Assembly (NCBI GenBank): GCA_024742475.1
Contig: JANSYI010000001.1
Coordinates: 1 to 64,000 of the forward strand
Direction: 5' to 3'
DNA length: 64,000 nucleotides
DNA from: a bacterium
GTDB lineage: Bacteria > Myxococcota_A > Polyangia > Nannocystales > Nannocystaceae
This document shows positions 33,671 to 42,159 of the stretch, piece after piece. Position 1 is the stretch's first letter. Each line of letters opens with the position of its first letter. Below the pieces are notes generated by a model that worked only from the letters and a program-made list of their open reading frames with translations, was not told the DNA's origin and made no database searches. The translations under genes were made by a program, and so were the position numbers.

Positions 33671-35485
33671 ATGAGCCGCCCAGAAGTCTTCGCCGCGCTT
33701 CGCCGTGACCTGGCGTTCCTCTTGGACGAGGTGCTCGACGTCGGTGCGTTGCGCTCGACGGGCGCGTTCTCACAGTTCGACGCGGACGACTTCGGGACTC
33801 TCGTCGATGCTGCCATCGAGGCTGCCGCCAAGCTCTTCGCGCCCTGTGCCGAGGTGCTCGACGCCGAGGAGCCGGCGATGAGGCCAGACGGCTCGGTCTG
33901 CGTCCCCGACGAGCTCGCGACCGCGCTGAACGCCTACATCGAGGGCGGCTACCTCGGCGCGGCGCTGCCCGAGGACGTGGGCGGCATGGGCCTCCCCTAC
34001 GTGATCGCGCAGGCAATGTACGCCGCGTTCTTTGCCGCCAACGCTCCGGCGGCCGCCTACCCGATGCTCACCGCCGCCGCGGCCAACGTACTGCGGGCGT
34101 TCGGAACGGACGCGCAGAAGGCCACGTTCCTGCGCCCGATGGTGGAGGGCCGGTACTTCGGCACGATGGTCCTCTCCGAGCCCGAAGCCGGCTCCTCGCT
34201 CGCCGACCTCCGCACGCGTGCCATCCCGCAGGCCGACGGCACGTATCACATCGTCGGCAACAAGATGTGGATCAGCGGAGGCGAGCACGACCTCTCCGAG
34301 AACATCGTGCACCTGGTGCTCGCGCGGATCGAAGGTGCGCCCGCGGGCATCAAGGGCATCAGCATGTTTCTCGTGCCCAAGCGACGCGTGAACCCCGACG
34401 GGACGCTCGGGCCCCTCAACGGCGTCACCCTGACCGGCCTCAACCACAAGATGGGCTATCGGGGCACGATCAACACCGCCTTGGCGTTCGGCGCCGACGC
34501 GCCCTGCGTAGGCACGCTCGTGGGGACCGAGCACCGCGGCATGGCCACGATGTTCCACATGATGAACGAGGCGCGCACCGGCGTGGGACTGGGCGCGACG
34601 ATGATGGGCTACGCGGGCTATCGCGTCTCGCTGGAGTACGCCCGCGAGCGCGTCCAAGGCCGGCACCCCGACCGACGCGGGGCCGACGAGCCCGCCGTCC
34701 CCATCCTCGAACACGCCGACGTGCGCCGCATGCTGCTCACGCAAAAGGTCTACGTCGAGGGCGGCCTGGGCCTGGGCTTGTACTGCGCCAAGCTCATCGA
34801 TGAACACGCCACCGCCACCGACGCCGAGACCAAGGAGGCGCTGGACGACCTGCTCGCCGTGCTCACCCCCATCGCCAAAGCGTGGCCCTCGGAGTTTGGA
34901 CCCCGCGCCAACGACCTGGCGATTCAGGTCCTCGGCGGCGCCGGCTACACCCGCGACTGGCCGCTCGAGCGCTACTACCGCGACAATCGCCTCAACCCCA
35001 TTCACGAGGGCACCAACGGCATCCAGGGCCTCGACCTGCTCGGTCGCAAGGTCACGGCGCACCAAGGTCGCGCCTTTCGTCGGCTGCTCGCCGCGATCCG
35101 GGCATCCATCGGGCGCTTCGAATCCGTGGAGGCGCTGCAGGAGCTGACCACCGCCCTGGACGGCGCCGTCGGCCTCGTCGCCGAGACCACGATGAAGCTC
35201 GGCGCAGCCGCGATGGGCGGCAACGTCCGCCTCTTCCTCGCGAACGCCACCGAGTACCTGCACATGCTCGGCCACGTGGTCATCGCGTGGATGTGGCTGG
35301 AGCAGGCCGGCACCGCGGCAGCCCGCATGGACCAGGCGTCCGAGGACGACCGCGCGTTCCTCGAGGGCAAGCTGCACGCCGCCCGGTTCTTCACCCGCTA
35401 CGAGCTGCCCCGCATCGAGCGGCAGGCCGCGCTGCTGCAGCGACTCGACGACACCGCGCTGACGATGCCCGCGGGCGCGTTCTGA
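33671..35485 (+). CDS. DmdC-type acyl-CoA dehydrogenase
   Basis: The 604-residue protein is of the long acyl-CoA dehydrogenase type. It has FAD/substrate elements GTMVLSEPEAGSSLADLRT and GNKMWISGGEHDL, and the HKMGYRGTINTAL segment. The catalytic Glu446 lies in NPIHEGTNGIQGLDLLGRK, as in 3-methylmercaptopropionyl-CoA dehydrogenase (DmdC) and PA2815-like FadE enzymes. A C-terminal helical extension (about 460-604) is characteristic. The substrate may be a mid-chain or methylthio acyl-CoA; no dmdA/B/D genes are visible. It is monocistronic and divergent from the TPR lipoprotein. Confidence 0.92.
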   Translation: MSRPEVFAALRRDLAFLLDEVLDVGALRSTGAFSQFDADDFGTLVDAAIEAAAKLFAPCAEVLDAEEPAMRPDGSVCVPDELATALNAYIEGGYLGAALPEDVGGMGLPYVIAQAMYAAFFAANAPAAAYPMLTAAAANVLRAFGTDAQKATFLRPMVEGRYFGTMVLSEPEAGSSLADLRTRAIPQADGTYHIVGNKMWISGGEHDLSENIVHLVLARIEGAPAGIKGISMFLVPKRRVNPDGTLGPLNGVTLTGLNHKMGYRGTINTALAFGADAPCVGTLVGTEHRGMATMFHMMNEARTGVGLGATMMGYAGYRVSLEYARERVQGRHPDRRGADEPAVPILEHADVRRMLLTQKVYVEGGLGLGLYCAKLIDEHATATDAETKEALDDLLAVLTPIAKAWPSEFGPRANDLAIQVLGGAGYTRDWPLERYYRDNRLNPIHEGTNGIQGLDLLGRKVTAHQGRAFRRLLAAIRASIGRFESVEALQELTTALDGAVGLVAETTMKLGAAAMGGNVRLFLANATEYLHMLGHVVIAWMWLEQAGTAAARMDQASEDDRAFLEGKLHAARFFTRYELPRIERQAALLQRLDDTALTMPAGAF

Positions 35486-35497
35486 CCGTGCCTCCGT

Positions 35498-36340
35498 CTA
35501 CGGCGCGCACGCGCACCCGGGTGGAGAACGGCACGTCTTCGCGCGGCTGATGCAAGCGTCCCCGCATGGCTGCCCGCTTCGGCACACGCGACAGCACGCC
35601 TTGGGTTCGGACGGCAACTCGCCCAGTTCACCGGCGTCCTGCGGGAGCGGCAGCGCCCTGCCCTCGGCACACCAGGCGGCATAGGTGACCGCGAGCTCGG
35701 CTTCGCGAGCGTCGATCTCGAGCCCCCAGGTGCGCTTGACCTCCATCCACAGCCCGACATACGCGCAGCGCTGGCTCGCATCCTCGGGCAGCCACGCGTC
35801 GATGCCCTTGGCGCCTTTGCTGCGGTTGGCGCTCGCGTCTACCGCGACGAGGTGCTCGGGATGGGCGAGGTCGTTGGCGTAGTCCCGTCGCCGCCCCTGC
35901 GTCCACGCCGCGGCCCCGTGCTCATGGGCATGGCGCAGCGGCACGCGGTGGTCGACGTCGAGCTCGCGCGGGTTCTCGATGATCCGCCCCGTGTATGGGC
36001 AGCGCCACCGTCCGCTGAGCACCTTGCACCCGGAGCGGTCGAGCGCGACCGGGGTCTGGGACTCCGCGATGAGCACCTCGGTCCGCGTGTCCTGGCAGTC
36101 GCCGTCGTCGTCGGTCCAGTGCTTCCACGCCGCCCGGTCGTAGGCCGCATCGGGTGTCGACGGCGCATCGGGCTCTCGGGGTGCGGTCGGCTCGCGCGGC
36201 GCGGTGGGCTCGCGCGGCGTGGGCGGTCCGGGTCTGCGCGGCGCCTCGGGCCCCGGGGCCTCGGGCGAGCGTGGCGTATGCGCCCCCTTGGACGCGCACC
36301 CGGCGAGCATGACGACCGCGACCAGAGCGAGGCGCACCAT
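35498..36340 (-). CDS. lipoprotein HNH endonuclease-like protein
   Basis: From ATG 36340 the precursor has 280 residues. Signal VRLALVAVVMLAGC (Cys15) leads to a Pro-rich linker of TAPREP-like hexapeptides encoded by an 18-bp tandem repeat (36171-36224). A nuclease-like domain follows, with WTDDDGDCQDTRTEVLIAES, ELDVDHRVPLRHAHEHGA, YANDLAHPEHLVAVDASANR and SKGAKGIDAWLP. These match the HNH/DUF1524-like exported nucleases (DHRVPL with the His pair and N-R-S-K-G). The final 40 residues are Cys-rich. It suggests a cell-surface DNase for scavenging or predation, which is inference. Confidence 0.85.
   Translation of the reverse strand: MVRLALVAVVMLAGCASKGAHTPRSPEAPGPEAPRRPGPPTPREPTAPREPTAPREPDAPSTPDAAYDRAAWKHWTDDDGDCQDTRTEVLIAESQTPVALDRSGCKVLSGRWRCPYTGRIIENPRELDVDHRVPLRHAHEHGAAAWTQGRRRDYANDLAHPEHLVAVDASANRSKGAKGIDAWLPEDASQRCAYVGLWMEVKRTWGLEIDAREAELAVTYAAWCAEGRALPLPQDAGELGELPSEPKACCRVCRSGQPCGDACISRAKTCRSPPGCACAP
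36171..36224 (-). repeat. three 18-bp tandem repeats coding for PREPTA-type hexapeptides
   Basis: Units at 36171-36188, 36189-36206 and 36207-36224 share GGCTCGCGCGGCG-like cores with a few substitutions. They code on the minus strand for the Pro/Arg/Glu/Thr linker between the lipobox and the HNH domain. Copy number change would keep the frame. Confidence 0.7.
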
Positions 36341-36415
36341 CGACGCGAAGTACACCGCACGACGCCCCCACCGTCGAGTGTCAGTTCCAGCGGACTTTCG
36401 GGCACACTGTCGCGC

Positions 36416-37078
36416 ATGGCGACATACGCAATCACCGGCACCAACCGCGGAATCGGGCTCGAGCTCACCCGGCAGGCCCTCGCGGCCGGCCACCGAGTCA
36501 TCGCGCTGTGCCGCACGGCCAGCGACGCGCTGAAGGAGACGGGCGCCGAGGTCCGTGAGGGCTTCGACGTCGCCGACGATGGCGTGGTGGGACAGCTCGC
36601 GAAGAGCTTCGAGGGCGAGAGCATCGACGTCGTCATCAACAACGCCGGGCTGCTGCGGCGTCAGACGCTGGCCGACCTCGACATGGACGGCATGCGGCAG
36701 CAGTTCGAGGTCAACACGCTGGGCCCTCTGCGGGTGACCAAGGGGCTGCTCGGATCCCTGAAGTCCGGCGCCAAGGTGGCGATCGTGACCTCGCGGATGG
36801 GCTCGATCGCCGACAACACCTCGGGCGGCAGCTACGGGTACCGCATGTCGAAGACCGCCGTGAACATGGCCGGCGTCAGCCTCGCCCACGACCTGAAGAA
36901 CGAGGGCATCGCGGTCATGCTCGTGCACCCAGGCTTCGTCCGCACCGAGATGACCGGAGGCAACGGCATGATCGAGGCCGAAGAGTCCGCGCGCGGCATC
37001 CTCGCCCGCATCGACGACCTCACGCTGGAGAAGTCCGGCACGTTCTGGCACCAAAACGGCGAATCGCTGCCCTGGTAG
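36416..37078 (+). CDS. short-chain dehydrogenase/reductase (CsgA/C-factor-like)
   Basis: The 220-residue protein has a classical SDR fold: cofactor motif TGTNRGIG, VVINNAGLL, and catalytic Tyr-x-x-x-Lys in YRMSK preceded by SRMGS. The NRGIGLEL segment and length fit the C-factor/CsgA/sniffer group. In Myxococcus, CsgA proteins act in developmental signalling and lipid metabolism; assignment to a developmental role here is inference from similarity. ATG 36416 follows a short divergent region shared with the HNH lipoprotein gene. A small downstream gene starts eight bases after its stop, so both may form an operon. Confidence 0.9.
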   Translation: MATYAITGTNRGIGLELTRQALAAGHRVIALCRTASDALKETGAEVREGFDVADDGVVGQLAKSFEGESIDVVINNAGLLRRQTLADLDMDGMRQQFEVNTLGPLRVTKGLLGSLKSGAKVAIVTSRMGSIADNTSGGSYGYRMSKTAVNMAGVSLAHDLKNEGIAVMLVHPGFVRTEMTGGNGMIEAEESARGILARIDDLTLEKSGTFWHQNGESLPW

Positions 37079-37086
37079 GCATCGCG

Positions 37087-37695
37087 ATGCACTCGAAGTC
37101 CCCACGCGTCCGCGCTCCCGAGGTTCGCGGCACCGTTGCCGTGCGGCCCGACCTGCTCGTCGTTTCGGTGCGCGTCCGCGTCGATCAAGCCGAGCCCTCA
37201 CACGCCCCGACCGAGCTCGGCGACGCGCTGCGACGCATCGGCGAGCTCGTCGCCCCGGCCGAGGTCACGCCGGTCAGCTACACGTCTTCGAGCGAGAAGA
37301 CCGCGAGCAAGAGTCTCTTCGGCAGCGGTCGTCGGACCACGGCCGAGGCCGTCTGTCGGGTCGAACTCGGTCTCGCGCCCAGCGACGGCTTCATCGATCG
37401 CGCGATCGCCCTCGAGTCGCTCCGCGACAGCCTCGAGACGGCCAACCTCGAGGCGGTGAGCGTCGTCGTCGGCGACAGCCGCTACGCCATCGCAACCCCT
37501 CAGGCCCATCGCGCAGCGGCGATCGAGGCTCTCCACGACGACCTGTCCGAGGCCGCGCGCGCGTGCGGCATGACGCTCGAACGCCTCGAGCTCTCGACCA
37601 CGCTCGACGTCGCCGTGGCCGGACCCTGCGAGGCTTCGGTCAGCGTGTCCGGCACCGCGCGGCTGGCCGCGATCAGCCCCCCGACACCTGCGTGA
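37087..37695 (+). CDS. hypothetical protein, weakly SIMPL-like
   Basis: The 202-residue soluble protein has an alternating beta/alpha pattern: VRGTVAVRPDLLVVSVRVRV, RVELGLAPSDGFIDRAIALE and ALHDDLSEAARACGMTLERL with a final LAAISPPTPA. The pattern of N-terminal beta strand, helix and C-terminal beta strand resembles SIMPL/DUF541 domains, but typical motifs are not clear. There is no signal peptide. It follows the CsgA-like SDR by eight bases, so the two are probably co-expressed. I cannot say what it does. Confidence 0.55.
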   Translation: MHSKSPRVRAPEVRGTVAVRPDLLVVSVRVRVDQAEPSHAPTELGDALRRIGELVAPAEVTPVSYTSSSEKTASKSLFGSGRRTTAEAVCRVELGLAPSDGFIDRAIALESLRDSLETANLEAVSVVVGDSRYAIATPQAHRAAAIEALHDDLSEAARACGMTLERLELSTTLDVAVAGPCEASVSVSGTARLAAISPPTPA

Positions 37696-37727
37696 CCTTT
37701 CTGCAGCGCGCCTGAGGACCGCTTGGC

Positions 37728-38657
37728 CTACGCGCGTCGGCTCGAATCCGCCAGCCAGGCTTCGCATCGTTCGACCCGTGCTGCGAAGTGCGGAGCGATC
37801 GCACTGTAGAGCGCCCGAACCCGGGCCCGCTGAAAGCGGCGAGAGGGGAAGACCGCGTGGATGGCCGTGGACGCTCCGAGGTACTCGGGCAGAACCGCGA
37901 CCAATCTCCCCGCCTCGAGATCGTCGATGACGTCGAAGAGGCTCTTGAGCGCGATGCCCTTGCCGGCGACAGCCCATCGCCGGGCGAGGTATCCATCCCC
38001 GCACAACGGGCTGGCCAGATCGACGTTGTGCACTTCGCCCTTGCCGTGGAGTTGCCAGGACGATACCGGCACGCTCGACAGCTGCAGGGTGAGGCAACGG
38101 TGGTCGGTGAGGTCTTCAGGGGTGGTCAGAGGGGAGTGTCGCTCGAGGTAGTCCTCCGACGCCACGAGCAGGGTCGGAAGGTCGGCGAGCTTGCGCGCGC
38201 TGAGGGTGCTGTCCTGCAGCGGCCCATAGCGGATGGCCATGTCGATGGCGTCGCGGTGGAGGTGTTGGATGGCGTCGCCGGTGTGCAGAACCACCTGTAG
38301 CTTGGGGTGCTCGTCGCACAGCTCGGCCGTCATGGATTCGAGCAGCACGTAGGTGGTGTCCGCCGGTGCCGAGACGTGAACGGTGCCCTCGAGATCCGTC
38401 CGTTGCCCGCGGGCGTCGTCGAGCGTGCGCTGCCAGAGGTCGACCAACTCCTTGCAGCCATCGATGACGACGCGCCCCTCGTCTGTGGGATGCAAAGAGC
38501 GGGTGGTGCGTTCGAACACCCGTACACCGATCGCGTTCTCGACCCGTTGTACGGCCGCGCTGACCGCCGCAGGCGTCAGGTGCAGCTGGTGCGCAGCAAG
38601 GGTCATGGAACCCGTCTCCGCCACGCGGACCAGCAGCTCCATCTCTTGCACCTTCAC
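37728..38657 (-). CDS. LysR-type transcriptional regulator
   Basis: The 309-residue protein from GTG 38657 has an N-terminal winged helix-turn-helix with VAETGSMTLAAHQLHLTPAA followed by VSAAVQRVENAIGVRVFERT. The C-terminal effector-binding domain is of the usual type (TVHVSAPADTTYVLLESM and a WAVAGKGIALK segment). It is divergent from the LLM oxidoreductase/SDR operon, the classical arrangement for a LysR regulator that controls its neighbour. A 14-bp inverted repeat lies between them. ATG 38642 would also give a reasonable start; the extension to 38693 starts at TTG and lacks a good ribosome site. Confidence 0.9.
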   Translation of the reverse strand: MKVQEMELLVRVAETGSMTLAAHQLHLTPAAVSAAVQRVENAIGVRVFERTTRSLHPTDEGRVVIDGCKELVDLWQRTLDDARGQRTDLEGTVHVSAPADTTYVLLESMTAELCDEHPKLQVVLHTGDAIQHLHRDAIDMAIRYGPLQDSTLSARKLADLPTLLVASEDYLERHSPLTTPEDLTDHRCLTLQLSSVPVSSWQLHGKGEVHNVDLASPLCGDGYLARRWAVAGKGIALKSLFDVIDDLEAGRLVAVLPEYLGASTAIHAVFPSRRFQRARVRALYSAIAPHFAARVERCEAWLADSSRRA

Positions 38658-38734
38658 ACGTCGATTATCAACCAACACTTGAAGGAGTTCCAACCGGTCG
38701 TCGCTTCTACATGCCCCTCCGAGGCCTTAGAACA

Positions 38735-38748
38735 AGTGGGCACCCACT
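38735..38748. promoter_or_regulatory. inverted repeat in the LysR/LLM intergenic region
   Basis: AGTGGGCACCCACT is a 6-bp arm inverted repeat with a 2-base centre, 78 bases before the LysR start and 71 bases before the LLM gene start. It is a candidate LysR-type binding site by position only; a T-N11-A motif is not evident. Confidence 0.35.
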
Positions 38749-38757
38749 GGACCCGCC

Positions 38758-38835
38758 ATGCACGCCATCGTTTACAAGGATTCGCTGCAGATCGACCGGC
38801 TGGATTCGAAGGATAGACCGTGGGGCAGACGTTGA
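38758..38835 (+). pseudogene. possible 5' remnant of a zinc-type alcohol dehydrogenase/quinone oxidoreductase gene
   Basis: ATG 38758 opens a 25-codon frame reading MHAIVYKDSLQIDRLDSKDR, then PWGRR and a stop. The first 16 residues look like the conserved N-terminus of zinc-type alcohol dehydrogenase/quinone oxidoreductases (M-x-A-I-x-Y...L-x-I-x-x-x-D-S). A LysR gene divergent from such an enzyme is a common arrangement. The frame then breaks within the start region of the LLM oxidoreductase gene. I read it as a remnant left when most of that gene was lost. It could instead be a chance leader peptide. Confidence 0.45.
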
Positions 38836-39788
38836 ACCGCCCTGGGTTCGAGGCGATCAATCGGGGTTACAACTCGGTGTTCCGCTCCGGCCGGCTCAGT
38901 GTCGGCCTCGTCGCTCCGCTGGAAGAGTATGGGGCGAGCCCCGCGCCCACGATGGAGCATCATCTCGATCGCGCACGCTTGGCCGACGAGCTCGGCTTCT
39001 CTGCGCTGTGGCTGCGCGACGTGCCGTTCAACGTGCCGTCCTTTGGCGATGCCGGCCAGATGTTCGACGCGTTCGTGTATCTGGGCTTCCTTGCCGCCCG
39101 TACCGAGAACATCGCGTTGGGCGTTGCGAGCGTCGTCTTGCCGTTGCGCCCCCCCGCCCACGTCGCGAAAGCGGCCGCCAGCGCCGATGTGCTTTCGGGT
39201 GGCCGCCTCATCCTCGGGGTGGCGTCAGGAGATCGCCCTGCCGAGTACCCGGCGTTGGCCATGCCCTTCGCCGATCGCGGCGCACGGTTTCGGGACGCCT
39301 TCGCGTACATCCAACGAATGCGCGAGCATGCACCGACGTTCGAGAACGTCTTCGGCAACCCCGGCGGAGGCATGGACATGCTGCCCAAGCCTGCCTCGGG
39401 GAGGCTTCCGCTCCTGATCACCGGAGGCAGCCAGCAGGATCCACAATGGCTCGCCCGAAACGGGGACGGCTGGATGCTCTACCCGCGCCACGTCTCCGCT
39501 CAGGCGGGGATCATCGACGACAGGCGGGCGCGGGTTCAGGCTCTTGGCGGGCCAGACAAGCCGGTGATGCAGCCGTTGTACGTCGACCTGCTGGATGACC
39601 CCGATGCACCGCCGCGGCCGATCCACCTAGGGTTCCGAAGCGGCGTGACCCATCTTCGCTCCCACCTGCGTAGGCTCGAGTCGATCGGCGTCAACCACGT
39701 CGCGCTGAACTTGCGCTTCAACCGGGCCGACATCGACACCACCCTGCAACGTCTGGCTGACGAGCTCTTGCCCGACTTCACCCCCTAG
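38820..39788 (+). CDS. luciferase-type LLM-class flavin-dependent oxidoreductase (BA3436-like)
   Basis: The 322-residue TIM-barrel protein has an N-terminal FRSGRLSVGLVAPLEEYGAS, LADELGFSALWLRDVPFNV, ALGVASVVLPLRPPAHVAK and SGGRLILGVASGDRPAEYPA. This is typical of the luciferase-like monooxygenase family in its TIGR03571 branch. Such enzymes use reduced FMN or F420. GTG 38820 is preceded by AAGGA seven bases away and overlaps a short remnant frame. The next SDR gene starts 10 bases after the stop, so they form an operon controlled presumably by the divergent LysR protein. The substrate is unknown. Confidence 0.87.
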   Translation: MGQTLNRPGFEAINRGYNSVFRSGRLSVGLVAPLEEYGASPAPTMEHHLDRARLADELGFSALWLRDVPFNVPSFGDAGQMFDAFVYLGFLAARTENIALGVASVVLPLRPPAHVAKAAASADVLSGGRLILGVASGDRPAEYPALAMPFADRGARFRDAFAYIQRMREHAPTFENVFGNPGGGMDMLPKPASGRLPLLITGGSQQDPQWLARNGDGWMLYPRHVSAQAGIIDDRRARVQALGGPDKPVMQPLYVDLLDDPDAPPRPIHLGFRSGVTHLRSHLRRLESIGVNHVALNLRFNRADIDTTLQRLADELLPDFTP

Positions 39789-39798
39789 CGAGATCATC

Positions 39799-40611
39799 AT
39801 GAACAAGACCATTCTCATCACGGGTGCCACCGACGGCATCGGGCTTCAAACGGCTCGCATGCTCGCCCCTGCCGGGCATCAGCTTCTGTTGCACGGGCGC
39901 AACCCGGTCAAACTCGACAAGGTGGTCGCTGAAGTGTCCGCGTTGCCGGGTGCGGGACCCGTCGAACGCTACGTCGCCGACCTCTCGGACCTCGGCGCGG
40001 TCGAAGCGATGGCCGAGGCAGTCATCAAGAAGCACGGCCACCTCGGGGTCCTCATCAACAACGCGGGTGTCCTCAAGACCGCCAACCCGACAACGGCCGA
40101 TGGTCTCGACATCCGCTTCGTGGTCAACACCCTCGCTCCCTATCTTCTGACGCGCCGCCTGCTCGCGGTGATGAACGGAACCTCTCGCGTCATCAACGTG
40201 TCCTCCGCAGCGCAGGCACCGGTGAACACGGACGCCATGTCCTCGCCGGCACAGCTGCCGGACATGGATGCCTACGCGCAGAGCAAGTTGGCCATCACGA
40301 TGTGGTCGCGCCATCTCGCCGATGAGCTCGGGCCCGAGGGTCCGGTGGTCGTCGCGGTGAACCCTGCGTCGCTGCTGGGCACCAAGATGGTCAAGGCGGG
40401 CTTCGGCATCGATGGCAATGATATCTCGGTCGGCGCCGACATCCTGATTCGCGCAGCCCTCTCCGACGAGTTCGCGGACGCGTCGGGCAAGTACTACGAC
40501 AACGACGCCAAGCGTTTTGCCCCCCCACACGCCGATGCGTTGGATGCAGGCAAGCGCGGGGCGGTCATGGACGTGATCGAGAGTTTGCTGGCGGACGCGG
40601 CCGGCCGATGA
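39799..40611 (+). CDS. short-chain dehydrogenase/reductase
   Basis: The 270-residue protein shows the SDR motifs TGATDGIG (cofactor), LINNAGVLKT, the catalytic serine in VINVSSAAQ and YAQSK with Tyr and Lys. Its loops around LGTKMVKAGFG are typical of NAD(P)-binding oxidoreductases related to retinol dehydrogenases. It follows the LLM oxidoreductase by 10 bases and overlaps the next gene's ATG, so it is the middle of a three-gene operon. It could act on the LLM product; the substrate is not known. Confidence 0.9.
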   Translation: MNKTILITGATDGIGLQTARMLAPAGHQLLLHGRNPVKLDKVVAEVSALPGAGPVERYVADLSDLGAVEAMAEAVIKKHGHLGVLINNAGVLKTANPTTADGLDIRFVVNTLAPYLLTRRLLAVMNGTSRVINVSSAAQAPVNTDAMSSPAQLPDMDAYAQSKLAITMWSRHLADELGPEGPVVVAVNPASLLGTKMVKAGFGIDGNDISVGADILIRAALSDEFADASGKYYDNDAKRFAPPHADALDAGKRGAVMDVIESLLADAAGR

Positions 40612-41114
40612 GGACCAAGCTCTTGGTCGTGCTCGCCGTAGCGGGCTGCGCATCGTCGCCGGAGACAACGCGTGTGGACGAGCCGCGCGTTGCGGCGGCC
40701 GACTCGGCGGTTACGGTGGTTTTGGCCTCACAGGTGCAGTGGGGTCCCCTCAACCCGACCCGGGGAAAAGAGAGCCCCCTGGCAGGCACGCTGTGTGGCG
40801 ACCCCGAAGGCGACCAGCCCGGCGGGGTCCTCGTCAAACTGTCCGCGGGATCGGCTGGGACGATTCGCAGCCACGACTCGAACCTTCGCATCGTCGTCAT
40901 CCAGGGGAGGCCCGCGCCCGTCGGAGAGGTCGCGGGGCAGGCCACCGGCCTCGAGCCGGGCAGTTTTCTGAGCGCGAACGGTGGCGACCACCCGTTCACG
41001 TGCGAGGGCGGCGACGATTGTGTGCTCTACGTCCGGACCGAGGGTGAGGTCGACGTTGGCCCAGCGCGCTCGTTGCACCACGAGATCGGGAAACAACGAG
41101 AGCCGAGCGGCTAG
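40608..41114 (+). CDS. lipoprotein with DUF4437-like cupin domain
   Basis: The 168-residue precursor starts MRTKLLVVLAVAGC (Cys14). The rest has VVLASQVQWGPLNPTRGKES followed by PLAGTLCGDPEGDQPGGVLV, VKLSAGSAGTIRSHDSNLRI and LEPGSFLSANGGDHPFTCEG, as in DUF4437/ChrR-like cupins. The cupin His pattern is poor, so metal binding is doubtful. ATG 40608 overlaps the SDR stop (ATGA), so it is translated with it. A periplasmic lipoprotein attached to a redox operon is unusual; its role is unknown. It meets the convergent 41111 gene with a 4-base overlap of stops. Confidence 0.78.
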   Translation: MRTKLLVVLAVAGCASSPETTRVDEPRVAAADSAVTVVLASQVQWGPLNPTRGKESPLAGTLCGDPEGDQPGGVLVKLSAGSAGTIRSHDSNLRIVVIQGRPAPVGEVAGQATGLEPGSFLSANGGDHPFTCEGGDDCVLYVRTEGEVDVGPARSLHHEIGKQREPSG

Positions 41115-42007
41115 CGAGACGCGATCACGTCCGGGTTGATGGCGTTGACCTCCAGCCAGCCGGGGTCGTCGAAGACCTCCTCCTCCTCGCCTGGACACGT
41201 GTCGAACTCGACCCCACGGGCCGCGACCAGCATGGTGTGGTCGGCGACAGCCATCTCCACGGCTTCTCCGTTGTGTTGTCGGATCGGGTCGCCGTCGGGG
41301 GTCACCCCTTCGACCCCCCGAACGTGGCCGCACTCGTCGAGGCCGTGGGCGCAGAGTTCCTCCTCCGCCACGGTTTCCAGGCCCAGCGCCGACCCGCCCG
41401 ACCCAGTGAAGAGCAGAATGCGGTCGTTCCGTTCGACGACGAAGCGGTAGCTGGGGATCGGGTATTCTTCCCCTGCTGGCTCGCCTTGGTAGGAGACCTC
41501 GACCGGGTCTGGTCCGAGGTCTACCGTGTAGCCTCGAACGGTCACGTCGAGGAAGACCCCCGCGTCCTCCCCCTTCTTCGGCCGTGGCGGCGAACAATCC
41601 AGGGTCATCGTCGTCCGAATCAGGCCATCGGACCCCGTGCTGACCTCGGCCGCGCCGGGAATGCAGGTCGTGGAGGTGAGAACGTGCGACCAGAACTCGA
41701 CGTCGGACTCGCTGTTTCCGTTGATGCTGCTGCCCACCGCCAGGGCGGCCGTATCACCGATACACATCGGGAGCTCAGCCCCGCCGGTACCGGTGGAGGT
41801 TGCGCCGGTCCCATCGGCGTCTCCACCGCCCTCCCCCGTCGTCGAAGAGGAGCCCTCACTCGTGCTCTCCCCCCCCACGGACGAGCTCGTGTTGGAGGCC
41901 GAGGTGCTCCCCCCCTCGCCGTCGCCCGCCGAATCGCAGGCCACGGAAGAGACGAGCACCAGACATGCAGCAAACATTCTCCAATCTAGATTCAATTCAG
42001 TATTCAC
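41111..42007 (-). CDS. lipoprotein of unknown function
   Basis: The precursor has 298 residues from GTG 42007 or 288 from ATG 41977. The signal MFAACLVLVSSVAC is clear and is followed by a Ser/Gly/Thr linker of about 60 residues. A globular domain follows with a few cysteines (CIGDTAALAVGSS, TTCIPGAAEV, CAHGLDECGHV) and beta strands such as YRFVVERNDRILLFTGSGG. I recognise no family. ATG 41977 has GGAG but only one base of spacing, so the start is uncertain. The upstream 80 bases are unusually AT-rich for this genome. Confidence 0.75.
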   Translation of the reverse strand: MNTELNLDWRMFAACLVLVSSVACDSAGDGEGGSTSASNTSSSVGGESTSEGSSSTTGEGGGDADGTGATSTGTGGAELPMCIGDTAALAVGSSINGNSESDVEFWSHVLTSTTCIPGAAEVSTGSDGLIRTTMTLDCSPPRPKKGEDAGVFLDVTVRGYTVDLGPDPVEVSYQGEPAGEEYPIPSYRFVVERNDRILLFTGSGGSALGLETVAEEELCAHGLDECGHVRGVEGVTPDGDPIRQHNGEAVEMAVADHTMLVAARGVEFDTCPGEEEEVFDDPGWLEVNAINPDVIASR

Positions 42008-42159
42008 AACGGTGAAGAGACTAGCAGGCTATGGAAGAAGTCCCACGCAGTGCATGACGACGCCCTCACCATGCATAGCGACGTTCGTGGGCCATCTCGG
42101 CGTGAGCCGGGTGCGCGATGGCCGGATGGGGCGACAGCTCTCTCCCCGTGAGCGGCTGG

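Noticed and set aside
42008..42159. Possible small gene in the AT-richer gap upstream of the 41111 lipoprotein
   Set aside because: No frame with plausible start, ribosome site and composition; it is more likely the promoter/leader of the lipoprotein gene and the 3' flank of mmsA.
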